DNA from: Protaetiibacter sp.
GTDB lineage: Bacteria; Actinomycetota; Actinomycetes; Actinomycetales; Microbacteriaceae
Assembly (NCBI GenBank): GCA_030150265.1
Contig: JASLGG010000034.1
Coordinates: 1-35,834 of the forward strand
DNA: 35,834 nucleotides
Direction of reading: 5' to 3'
Positions 1 to 6,927 of this stretch are shown piece after piece (position 1 is the stretch's first letter; each line of letters starts with the position of its first letter). Below the pieces are notes generated by a model. The model was given only the letters and a program-made list of their open reading frames with translations, had not been told where the DNA came from and did no database searches. The position numbers and the translations under genes were made by a program.

Positions 1-387
1 CTTGTCGCAGCCGGCGAGGAGCACGGTGCCGTCGAGGCGCTCGGCCATCATGACGGTCTCGACCGAGTCGGCGATGACCTCGCGGGACACGAGCGAGAAG
101 TGCATGCCCTCGTGGCCCATCGAGATGCCGTCGGAGACGGACACCGTGCCGAACTGCAGCGGGTAGCCGCCGCCCGCGTGCACGCCCTCCTTCGCGGCCT
201 GCGCGAGGCGCGCGAGGCTCAGGTTGCAGGGCGTGATCTCGTTCCACGAGCTCGCGATGCCGATCTGCGACTTGTCCCAGTCGGCGTCGCCCATGCCGAC
301 CGCGCGGAGCATCCCGCGGGAGGTCGTGGCCTCGATGCCGTCGGTGACGGTGCGGGAGCGGGGCTTGTGGTCGATGGGCGCAGACAT
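1..387 (-). CDS. ilvD: Dihydroxy-acid dehydratase, N-terminal 129 residues (cut by window edge)
   Basis: Cytosolic Fe-S enzyme that dehydrates 2,3-dihydroxy acids in valine, leucine and isoleucine synthesis. The N-terminus carries the family signature: KPRSRTVTDG, then RGMLRAVGM, then SWNEITPCNLSL with a cluster-ligand cysteine. It leaves the window at LLAGCDK, a second conserved cysteine. The reading frame runs open to base 1, so the C-terminal three quarters are missing. The ATG fits the family N-terminus. GGAGG lies only one base before it, which is too close for normal ribosome binding, and a TAACCT box sits 7 nt before the ATG (395-400), so translation may be leaderless or nearly so. The upstream gene on the same strand ends at a strong hairpin (442-473), so ilvD is probably its own transcription unit. 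Confidence 0.96.
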   Translation of the reverse strand, partial: MSAPIDHKPRSRTVTDGIEATTSRGMLRAVGMGDADWDKSQIGIASSWNEITPCNLSLARLAQAAKEGVHAGGGYPLQFGTVSVSDGISMGHEGMHFSLVSREVIADSVETVMMAERLDGTVLLAGCDK

Positions 388-394
388 GCCTCCG

Positions 395-400
395 AGGTTA
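395..400 (-). promoter_or_regulatory. Candidate -10 box of ilvD
   Basis: TAACCT on the minus strand ends 7 nt before the ilvD ATG. This would place the transcription start at or next to the start codon. No convincing -35 was seen. Confidence 0.35.
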
Positions 401-441
401 CTCCCGCCGCCATGCCTCGACCGACGCGCGCCGGGAGCCTC

Positions 442-473
442 CGGTGCTCCGCGACCGGGATCGCGGAGCACCG
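442..473 (-). terminator. 13-bp stem hairpin after the mini-anchor ORF
   Basis: A perfect inverted repeat of 13 bp (442-454 with 461-473) with a 6-nt loop starts two bases beyond the stop codon of the 47-residue ORF. There is no T-run, as is usual in high-GC actinobacteria. It would separate the surface-protein locus from ilvD. Confidence 0.75.
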
Positions 474-474
474 C

Positions 475-618
475 TCAGACCGGGCGGCGGCGGACCACCG
501 CGATGAGCAGCGCCACAGCGCTCGCCCCCAGTGCGAGCGCTGCGGTCACCACCACGATCTCGGTCGCCGCTCCCCCGGCGGCACGGGTGATCAGCTCGAC
601 GGACTCGATACTCGTCAC
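475..618 (-). CDS. 47-residue membrane-anchor mini-protein, likely internally deleted paralogue of the adjacent surface protein
   Basis: This short ORF starts VTSIESVEL and ends with a hydrophobic helix and RRRPV. Its first codons copy the start of the large surface protein next door (VPSIELVVD; both read GTG-NCG-AGT-ATC-GAG). Its last 30 codons align without gaps to that protein's C-terminus: TEIVVVTAALALGA here against TEIAAVTAALALGA there, then a basic tail. About 870 residues, including the secretion signal and the LASTG sorting motif, are absent. A Shine-Dalgarno-like AGAGGAAG precedes the GTG, similar to the large gene's GAGAGGAAC. It lies 139 bp downstream of the large gene on the same strand and is followed by a strong hairpin. 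It could be a decayed duplicate or a working one-helix membrane peptide. The homology is visible; the function is unknown. Confidence 0.6.
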   Translation of the reverse strand: MTSIESVELITRAAGGAATEIVVVTAALALGASAVALLIAVVRRRPV

Positions 619-757
619 GTGACGCTTCCTCTTCCTCACGACCGGCGCCGGTCAGGGCACCCTCCGCGGGGCGGATGCGCACCACGGGTCACGAAAGAGA
701 CGGCCGAGGATCCGGAACGTGACGCGATTCGCGGAGAATTCTTCGCGCGCCCCTCCC

Positions 758-3523
758 TCAGATCGAGCGCCGACGGATCACCGCGACCAGCACCGCGACA
801 AGACCGGCCCCCAGCGCGAGCGCGGCCGTCACCGCTGCGATCTCGGTCCCCTGGCTCACGCCCGTGCTCGCGAGCGGGCCGGACGGGCCCGGACGCGGAT
901 CGACGGGCTCGATCGTGGCGCGGATCGGCGTGCCGCTGATCTGGTTCACGATCGGGCCGCTCGCATCGACCACCCGTACCGCGAAGTACGTGGCGCGCGT
1001 GCCGCCCGTGTAGAGCGTCCCGGGCTGCTGCGAGATGACCACACGACCGGCATCCGCGTCGTGCGTCGCGACGAGGTTGCCGCCGAGGGCGACCGGGCCG
1101 GACTGCAACGCCGGTTCCGGGCGGACCGCGTCGCCCTCCTCGACGAAGCCGAGGAACTCGACGGCACCCGGGAGCTCGTCCACCACCGGCGAGATCGCGA
1201 CGTCGCCGTAGCTGCCGTGCGGGATGAAGCCGATCCGGTAGACGTAGACGTCGTCCGCGAGTCGGCCGTCCGCGCCGAGCTGGGCGCGGAGACGGTCGGT
1301 CCACTCGGCGTCCGTCCGGTCGTAGACGTGCTTGCTGACCTCCGCCTCGTTGCCGTACGACGTCGCCGAGGCGTCGTCCGCCGACCAGTAGCTCGGCGCA
1401 TCCCCCAGCCCGAACAGGCTCGCCCGGTTGGTGATCGACATCGTCTCCTTGCCCGCGAACGGGCGCGTCGTGAGCACGAGGTCGACGACGAGCACGCCGT
1501 TCGGAGCCGTCGCCTTCGCCGCCCCGGTCGACGACAGCTGGATCACGAGATCGTCGCCGTCGCGGCTCACCGCGAAATCGGAGCGCACGAGGGCGGTGCC
1601 CGCGTAGTCGCCGCTCACCGCGATGCTCGTCGGATCGGAGATGTCGAAGACGCTCGTGTCGACGTGGTCCACGATCCGGGTCTGCGCCGCCGGGGTACCC
1701 GTGATGCCGGTGCGCACCGTGAAGCGGTAGGGCACATCCGCGGTCTCGCCCGGTGCGACCATGATCTCGCCGGAGCCGACGCTGCGCTTCACGAAGGCAC
1801 GCGAGTCGTTGACGCCCCCGCTCTGGTCCTGCGGGCGCACGACGAGGAAGTCGTCTCGGGTGGCACGCTGGCGGGCGTCCTCCCGGTGGAAGAAGTCGCC
1901 GTGGTTGCGCAGCCGCAGCCGCTCGCCACCCGCGATCGGCGAGTCGCCCATGTCGTCGAGACCGGCGGTCGTGACGAGGAGGGCGCGGGCGTCGACGATC
2001 ATGCTCGTCTGCGGGTCCTGCCCCGCGTTCACCCAGAGCCGCTGCCCGTCGACGCACCAGGAGCCCACGGCGGTGGCGGCGAAGTCGCCCCGCGTCGCCG
2101 GGCAGGTGAGCTTCGTGAGCGCCGTCACCGGTGAGCCCGGCGCGTCCCAGGTGCCGTCGAAGAGCACCGAGCCGCCGTCCAGCCGGACGACGTCCGCGGC
2201 ATCCGTGTTCCACACGAGCTGCGCGGGCAGCACATCCTCGATCACGACGTTCCGGTCGAGGGCGTAGTAGGTGTTGCGTCCGTCCCACTGCCCGAGATCG
2301 GCCTTGAGCGAGTAGCGGATGTCGAGCGCGGGCGTCAGGGCACCGTCGGGGGCGGCGTCCACGGTGCGCTCGCCCGCGGGGTCGCCGGCACCCGGCCAGT
2401 CGGACCACTTGACGAAGGCGCTGCCGGGCACGGGGCCCGGGGCGCTGCCGTTGATCTCGAAGGTGGCGGTGCGCGTCACCGCCGGCGCGGGGCCGAACGC
2501 GGCCGTGTTGGTCCAGGCGGTGCCGAACCAGCCCGGACCGGGAGCGCCGGTGCGGGTGTCGAACGCGTCCCGGATGCGGGCCTGCACGAGCGCCCAGTCC
2601 TCGACCTCCGCCTCGTAGCGGATCTCGGTGATCGACTTCGCGGGCAGGTCGAGCGTGCCGACGAAGGAGTCGCCGTTCGCGGTGCCGGCGTTCACCGACG
2701 GGGTCCAGGGCGCCCACGCGGACGTGGTCATGTTCCAGCCCGTGGCATCCCAGGTGGTGGTGCGGTACTCGAAGGACCCGGCCACGTATCCGTACCCGGC
2801 GGGCAGCTCATCCGCGATCGGGTACGCGATGCGCGCCGCTGCGTCGGCGGAGCCGATGCGCAGCGTGTACGCGAACCGATCGCTCTCCAGCGCGGGGTCG
2901 ATCCTCAGCTCGTAGAGGCCCGTCACCGGGTCGATGCCGACCGACGCGCGGTCGTTGCGGTTGCCCGGCGACACCTTCTTCTCCCAGGCGTCGCTCACGT
3001 TCTCGGGCTGATCGCCCGAGTCGCGCACGACGACGTCGACGGTCTCCGGCACGCCGTCGATCGTCCAGGTGATGGGCGCGGGGCCCGTCGCCGTGACGCC
3101 GTTCACGGTGTAGGCGAGCTCGAAGACGCCCTGGTTCACGTCGGTCGGCCACGGATCCTTGAACGTGACGGTGACGAGATCCGGGTTGGCGGCGTCCTGC
3201 ACGATCGAGGCGATCGCCGCGTTGCCCGCGGGGACGCCCTGGAGGGTCACCGCACCGCCGAGCTCGAAGGTGTGCGAGGAGCCCGGCACGACACGCGTGT
3301 CGTACTGCACCTTGAGCGAGACGGTGTCGCCCTCGCTCACCACCGTCCCGGGGGCGAGCGGCGAACCGTTGCGCAGCAGCTGCGCCGTGATGCCCGCCGT
3401 CGACGCGGATGCGGACGGCGCGAGCGTCAGCGCGGGCAGCAGCGCCAGCAGGGTCGCGATGACGCCCGCCAGCACGGCGCGCCTCCTCCGTCGTCGATCG
3501 ACCACGAGCTCGATACTCGGCAC
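758..3523 (-). CDS. LASTG-anchored multidomain surface protein (DUF11/isopeptide fimbrial-type repeats)
   Basis: A 921-residue exported protein. The N-terminus is a signal peptide: a basic RRRRRR patch, a hydrophobic core, then APSASAS. The body is beta-rich and contains at least four related modules, each opening with a lysine segment (AWEKKVSP, AFVKWSDW, AFVKRSVG, EVSKHVYD) and including phrases such as VVDELPGAVEFLGF and VLPAQLVW. This resembles actinobacterial isopeptide-forming fimbrial or DUF11 domains. The C-terminus has LASTG at residues 884-888, a hydrophobic helix and RRRSI, the sorting signal of a class E sortase substrate. The GTG start was chosen because GAGAGGAAC lies 8 nt upstream and the signal peptide follows directly; the open frame extends further upstream without signal character. 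No sortase gene lies in the window. A role in adhesion or as a wall scaffold is inferred. Confidence 0.85.
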   Translation of the reverse strand: MPSIELVVDRRRRRRAVLAGVIATLLALLPALTLAPSASASTAGITAQLLRNGSPLAPGTVVSEGDTVSLKVQYDTRVVPGSSHTFELGGAVTLQGVPAGNAAIASIVQDAANPDLVTVTFKDPWPTDVNQGVFELAYTVNGVTATGPAPITWTIDGVPETVDVVVRDSGDQPENVSDAWEKKVSPGNRNDRASVGIDPVTGLYELRIDPALESDRFAYTLRIGSADAAARIAYPIADELPAGYGYVAGSFEYRTTTWDATGWNMTTSAWAPWTPSVNAGTANGDSFVGTLDLPAKSITEIRYEAEVEDWALVQARIRDAFDTRTGAPGPGWFGTAWTNTAAFGPAPAVTRTATFEINGSAPGPVPGSAFVKWSDWPGAGDPAGERTVDAAPDGALTPALDIRYSLKADLGQWDGRNTYYALDRNVVIEDVLPAQLVWNTDAADVVRLDGGSVLFDGTWDAPGSPVTALTKLTCPATRGDFAATAVGSWCVDGQRLWVNAGQDPQTSMIVDARALLVTTAGLDDMGDSPIAGGERLRLRNHGDFFHREDARQRATRDDFLVVRPQDQSGGVNDSRAFVKRSVGSGEIMVAPGETADVPYRFTVRTGITGTPAAQTRIVDHVDTSVFDISDPTSIAVSGDYAGTALVRSDFAVSRDGDDLVIQLSSTGAAKATAPNGVLVVDLVLTTRPFAGKETMSITNRASLFGLGDAPSYWSADDASATSYGNEAEVSKHVYDRTDAEWTDRLRAQLGADGRLADDVYVYRIGFIPHGSYGDVAISPVVDELPGAVEFLGFVEEGDAVRPEPALQSGPVALGGNLVATHDADAGRVVISQQPGTLYTGGTRATYFAVRVVDASGPIVNQISGTPIRATIEPVDPRPGPSGPLASTGVSQGTEIAAVTAALALGAGLVAVLVAVIRRRSI

Positions 3524-3631
3524 GGTGATGTTCCTCTCTTCTCGCGCGCACGCAGACGCCGGGAGACGATGGGCGCCTCTCCGACGGCATGCACCAGCGC
3601 ATCGACCGGCGCCGTCGGGATGGCGGCGCCT

Positions 3632-3665
3632 CACACGGCGCGCGCGGATGCCGCGCGCGGGTGTC
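3632..3665 (-). terminator. GC-rich hairpin after otsB
   Basis: An 8-bp perfect stem (3640-3647 with 3651-3658, 3-nt loop) is extended by an outer ACAC/GTGT pairing across a small internal loop. It lies between the stop of otsB and the start of the surface-protein gene on the same strand, so it probably ends the otsA-otsB transcript. It has no T-run. Confidence 0.6.
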
Positions 3666-3716
3666 GGTTATCTGAAGTGAGCGGACATCCGCGGCTTCGT
3701 GACGCGGATCGGTGGA

Positions 3717-4505
3717 TCAGCCGCCCGATGCGACCGCGCGCAGCTCGGCGAACGTCGCGAGCGAGCGCGACAGCTCCACGGGACCCGGCACCCGGAACGC
3801 GGCCGCGGTCTCGCCCGGCCCGACCTTGATGCCGACATCGTGCGGCTGCAGCGCCGCGAAGGCGTCCTCGTCGGTGACGTCGTCGCCGGCGTAGAGCACC
3901 GCATCCGCCGCCGTGTAGCGGCGCAGGTGCTCGATCGCCTCGCCCTTGGTGGTCGAGCGCACCGCGAACTCGAGCACGTTCTTGCCCTCGCGGACGGTGA
4001 GGTCGTCGAGCTCGGCCTGCGTCTCGCGCAGCGCCACCAGATGAGCCAGGCGGGAGTCCGCCTCGGTCGCGAGCCGGGTGTGCAGCGCGAAGCCGGCGGG
4101 CTTCGCCTCGAGCCAGACGTCGTGGAGGGAGTCGGCCACCTGGCTCAGCACCTCCTCGAGCACGTCGACGCGCTCGAGCTCCGCCGTGTCGAGGCTCACC
4201 CGGACGGCGGGGTCGTCGAGCCGCAGCTCGATGCCGTGGGAGCCGACCAGCAGCACCTCGTCCGGCACCTCGGCCACCTCGACGAGCGAGCGGAGGGCGC
4301 GCCCGCTGACGAGCGCCACGCGCGTCGACGGCGCCCCGAGCAGCCGCAGCACGGCGGCGCGCGCCTCGGGAAGCGCCCGCGCCTTCGCCGGGTCGTCGAC
4401 CTCGGGCGCGAGGGTCCCGTCGAAGTCGAGCGCCACGAGCAGCCGCGGCACCCGCGCGAGCGCGCGCAGCGCGGCCGCGAGCGGGTCGGGCGTCGGCGGG
4501 CTCAC
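3717..4505 (-). CDS. otsB: Trehalose-6-phosphate phosphatase
   Basis: Removes phosphate from trehalose 6-phosphate, the second step of the OtsA-OtsB pathway, in the cytosol. It is a HAD-superfamily enzyme of 262 residues: motif I is LDFDGTLAPEVDD with catalytic aspartates at residues 27 and 29, motif II is ALVSGR, and the C-terminal acidic motif is YAGDDVTDEDAF, which binds magnesium. SHGIELR and GKNVLEFAVRSTTKGEAI are further family motifs. The length matches short bacterial OtsB proteins. The GTG start overlaps the otsA stop (GTGA), a sign of translational coupling. Trehalose serves as an osmolyte and carbon reserve in actinobacteria. Confidence 0.95.
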   Translation of the reverse strand: MSPPTPDPLAAALRALARVPRLLVALDFDGTLAPEVDDPAKARALPEARAAVLRLLGAPSTRVALVSGRALRSLVEVAEVPDEVLLVGSHGIELRLDDPAVRVSLDTAELERVDVLEEVLSQVADSLHDVWLEAKPAGFALHTRLATEADSRLAHLVALRETQAELDDLTVREGKNVLEFAVRSTTKGEAIEHLRRYTAADAVLYAGDDVTDEDAFAALQPHDVGIKVGPGETAAAFRVPGPVELSRSLATFAELRAVASGG

Positions 4506-5989
4506 GGTCGAGAGGGGCGCTCGATCGTCCACTCGAGCTCGGCGGGGAGCTCGGCTCCGCCCCACCCCGGATGCCCGTCCCGCGTCGCGCGGAGGGTCGA
4601 CAGGAAGGTCTCCGACCAGTGCGCCACGTCGTTCTCGGCGACCTTCCTGCGCAGCGACCGCATCCGCTTGCGCCGCTCCGGCCGCGGCATGTCGACCGCG
4701 CGCAGCACCGCGTCCTTCAGCCCGTCGATGTCGTGCGGGTTCACGAGCAGCGCGGCGCGGAGCTCGTCGGATGCGCCGGCGAACTCCGAGAGCACGAGCA
4801 CGCCGTCCTCGTCGGCGCGTGCGGCCACGTACTCCTTCGCGACCAGGTTCATGCCGTCGCGCAGCGCCGTCACGAGCATGACGTCGGCGGCGACGTAGAG
4901 GGCGGCCATCTCCTCGCGCGGGAAGCCGTGATGCAGGTAGGTGACCGCCTGATGGCTGATCGTGGAGAAGTCGCCGTTGATGCGGCCGACGGTGAGCTCG
5001 ATCTCGTCGCGCAGCTGGCGGTAGCTCTCCACGCGCTCGCGGCTCGGCGTGGCGACCTGCACGAGCACGACGTCGTCGATCGAGAGGCGCCCCTCGGCGA
5101 GCAGCTCGCCGTAGGCCTTGAGGCGGTGGCCGATGCCCTTCGTGTAGTCGAGGCGGTCGACGCCGAGCAGCACCGTGCGCGGGTCGCCCAGGTCGCTCCG
5201 GATCTGCCGTGCGCGCTCCTGCACCTCGGGGCTGCTCGCGAGCTCCTGGAAGCCGACGGCGTCGATCGAGATCGGGAACGCCCGCGCGATCACGTGCCGC
5301 TCCGGCGCGCCGCCCCGCTCCGGCACCCGGATGAGGTGCCCGCGCGTCGCGAAGCCCGTGAGCCGCCGCACCGCCTGCGCGAAGTTCGCCGCGTCGGCGG
5401 CGCGCTGGAACCCGATGACGTCGGCTCCGAGCAGCCCCTCGACGATGCGGGTGCGCCACGGCAGCTGGGAGAAGATGCCGTACGCCGGGAACGGGATGTG
5501 GTCGAAGAAGCCGATGAGCAGGTCCGGCCGCCGCTCGCGCAGCATCGCGGGCACGAGCTGCAGCTGGTAGTCCTGCACCCACACGGTGGCGCCGTGCGCG
5601 CTGATCGCGGCCGTCTGATCCGCGAAGCGCCGGTTGACCTGCACGTAGCGCTCCCACCACTCGCGGTGGTAGCTCGGCTGCGCGATCACGTCGTGGTAGA
5701 GCGGCCAGAGGGTGTCGTTGCTGAAGCCCTCGTAGTAGAGCTGCAGGTCGGCGTCGGAGAGCGGCACCGGGACGATGCGGATGCCGCCCTCGTCGAAGGG
5801 CTCGAGGTCGAGGTCCGCCTGACCCGCCCAGCCGACCCAGGCGCCGGAGGCTCGCTGCATGACGGGTTCGAGCGCCGTGACGAGGCCCCCCGGGGATCGC
5901 CGCCAGCTGGCGGCTCCCGCCTCGTCGACCACGCGATCGACGGGGAGGCGGTTGGACACGACGACGAAGCTGTAGCTCTCGTCGGCCAT
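4502..5989 (-). CDS. otsA: Trehalose-6-phosphate synthase (GT20)
   Basis: Joins a nucleotide-activated glucose to glucose 6-phosphate to give trehalose 6-phosphate. The 495 residues hold the GT20 landmarks in order: VVVSNRLPVDR, PGGLVTALEP, WVGWAG, VWVQDYQLQLVPAML, GFFDHIPFPAYGIF, VDRLDYTKGI, LVQVATPSRERVESY, and the donor-site region TALRDGMNLVAKEYVA with LSEFAGASDEL. The ATG at MADESY was chosen by fit to the family start. A TTG-initiated 9-residue extension is open upstream but has no ribosome site. GGAGGG touches the ATG directly, and a TACCGT box lies exactly 6 nt before it, so the message may be leaderless. It overlaps otsB by 4 bp and is divergent from the isomerase-like gene at 6040. 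Confidence 0.96.
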   Translation of the reverse strand: MADESYSFVVVSNRLPVDRVVDEAGAASWRRSPGGLVTALEPVMQRASGAWVGWAGQADLDLEPFDEGGIRIVPVPLSDADLQLYYEGFSNDTLWPLYHDVIAQPSYHREWWERYVQVNRRFADQTAAISAHGATVWVQDYQLQLVPAMLRERRPDLLIGFFDHIPFPAYGIFSQLPWRTRIVEGLLGADVIGFQRAADAANFAQAVRRLTGFATRGHLIRVPERGGAPERHVIARAFPISIDAVGFQELASSPEVQERARQIRSDLGDPRTVLLGVDRLDYTKGIGHRLKAYGELLAEGRLSIDDVVLVQVATPSRERVESYRQLRDEIELTVGRINGDFSTISHQAVTYLHHGFPREEMAALYVAADVMLVTALRDGMNLVAKEYVAARADEDGVLVLSEFAGASDELRAALLVNPHDIDGLKDAVLRAVDMPRPERRKRMRSLRRKVAENDVAHWSETFLSTLRATRDGHPGWGGAELPAELEWTIERPSRP

Positions 5990-5995
5990 CCCTCC

Positions 5996-6001
5996 ACGGT
6001 A
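5996..6001 (-). promoter_or_regulatory. -10 box of otsA, leaderless spacing
   Basis: TACCGT, then six bases, then ATG. With the usual 6-7 nt from the -10 box to the transcription start, the mRNA would begin at the start codon. No clear -35 was seen. Confidence 0.5.
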
Positions 6002-6027
6002 CACGGCGGGCGCCAACCCGCGGCGAG

Positions 6028-6033
6028 TAGCGT
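6028..6033 (+). promoter_or_regulatory. -10 box of the TIM-barrel gene, leaderless spacing
   Basis: TAGCGT, six bases, then the ATG at 6040. No good Shine-Dalgarno sequence is present. Together with the otsA box this forms a compact divergent promoter of about 50 bp. Confidence 0.5.
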
Positions 6034-6039
6034 GGAACC

Positions 6040-6924
6040 ATGATCACCGTCGGCATGAGCACGACGTGCGTCTACCCCTTCGCGGTGGAGCATGCCTTCC
6101 GCATCGCGCGGATGGCGGGCTTCGACGCGATGGAGATCATGGTCACGAACGACCCGGTCACCCAGGACGCCGACAAGCTGAGCGCCATCAGCGAGCGCTA
6201 CGGGCTGCCGATCGTCTCGATCCACGCGCCCGTGCTGCTGCTGACCACCTTCGTGTGGGGGCGCGATCCGCAGGTCAAGCTCGAGAAGTCGGGCGAGCTC
6301 GCGGCGGCGGTCGGCGCCGACTCGGTGGTCGTGCACCCGCCGTTCCGCTGGCAGTCGGGCTACGCGCAGGACTTCGAGCGCATCGTGCGCGACACGGCGC
6401 GGAACACGGGCGTCGACGTGGCGGTCGAGAACATGTTCCCGTGGACGGTGCGCGGCCGCAGCATGCAGGCGTACGCGCCCTCCCCCGATCCGCTCGACCT
6501 CGACGTGGACGCGATGACGCTCGACTTCTCGCACGCCTCGCTCTCGGGTCGCGACGGGCTCGAGATGGCGATCGCGATGGGCTCCCGGCTGCGCCACATC
6601 CACCTGTGCGACGGTGCGACCTCGGCGGCCGAGGGGGCCGTGCTCGACGAGCACCTGCTGCCCGGCGAGGGCACCCAGCCCGTCGCGGCGACCCTCGACC
6701 ATCTCGCCCGGACCGGCTGGGACGGCAACGTGGTCGCCGAGGTGAGCCTGCGCAAGGAGAAGGACGAGCAGGCGCGGCTCGAGAAGCTCGTGCAGACCGT
6801 CGCCTTCGCGCGCGAGCACCTCAGTCAGGAGCACGCCACCCGGGACCCGATCACGGCGGGCGCCGAGCTGCCGCTCAAGATCCGGCAGGCCCGCCGCCAC
6901 GAGAAGCGCGCCGCGAAGGGCTGA
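6040..6924 (+). CDS. Sugar phosphate isomerase/epimerase-type TIM-barrel protein
   Basis: A 294-residue cytosolic protein of the xylose isomerase-like TIM-barrel superfamily (AP endonuclease 2 fold). Visible barrel strands with candidate metal ligands are FDAMEIMV, IVSIHAPVLLL, VVVHPPFRWQ, VAVENMFPW, LTLDFSHASLSG (written as MTLDFSHASLSG in the protein), LRHIHLCDG and VVAEVSL; the Glu, His and Asp residues at strand ends are those expected to bind the divalent metal. The substrate cannot be read from the sequence. It is divergent from otsA, which hints at a link to sugar metabolism but does not prove one. The C-terminal tail is rich in Arg and Lys. It ends 3 bp from the convergent YhgE/Pip gene. 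Confidence 0.85.
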   Translation: MITVGMSTTCVYPFAVEHAFRIARMAGFDAMEIMVTNDPVTQDADKLSAISERYGLPIVSIHAPVLLLTTFVWGRDPQVKLEKSGELAAAVGADSVVVHPPFRWQSGYAQDFERIVRDTARNTGVDVAVENMFPWTVRGRSMQAYAPSPDPLDLDVDAMTLDFSHASLSGRDGLEMAIAMGSRLRHIHLCDGATSAAEGAVLDEHLLPGEGTQPVAATLDHLARTGWDGNVVAEVSLRKEKDEQARLEKLVQTVAFAREHLSQEHATRDPITAGAELPLKIRQARRHEKRAAKG

Positions 6925-6927
6925 GGC

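Noticed and set aside
5990..6016. TTG-initiated longer start for otsA
   Set aside because: No ribosome site, and it would run through the likely otsA -10 box; the family start fits the ATG at 5989.
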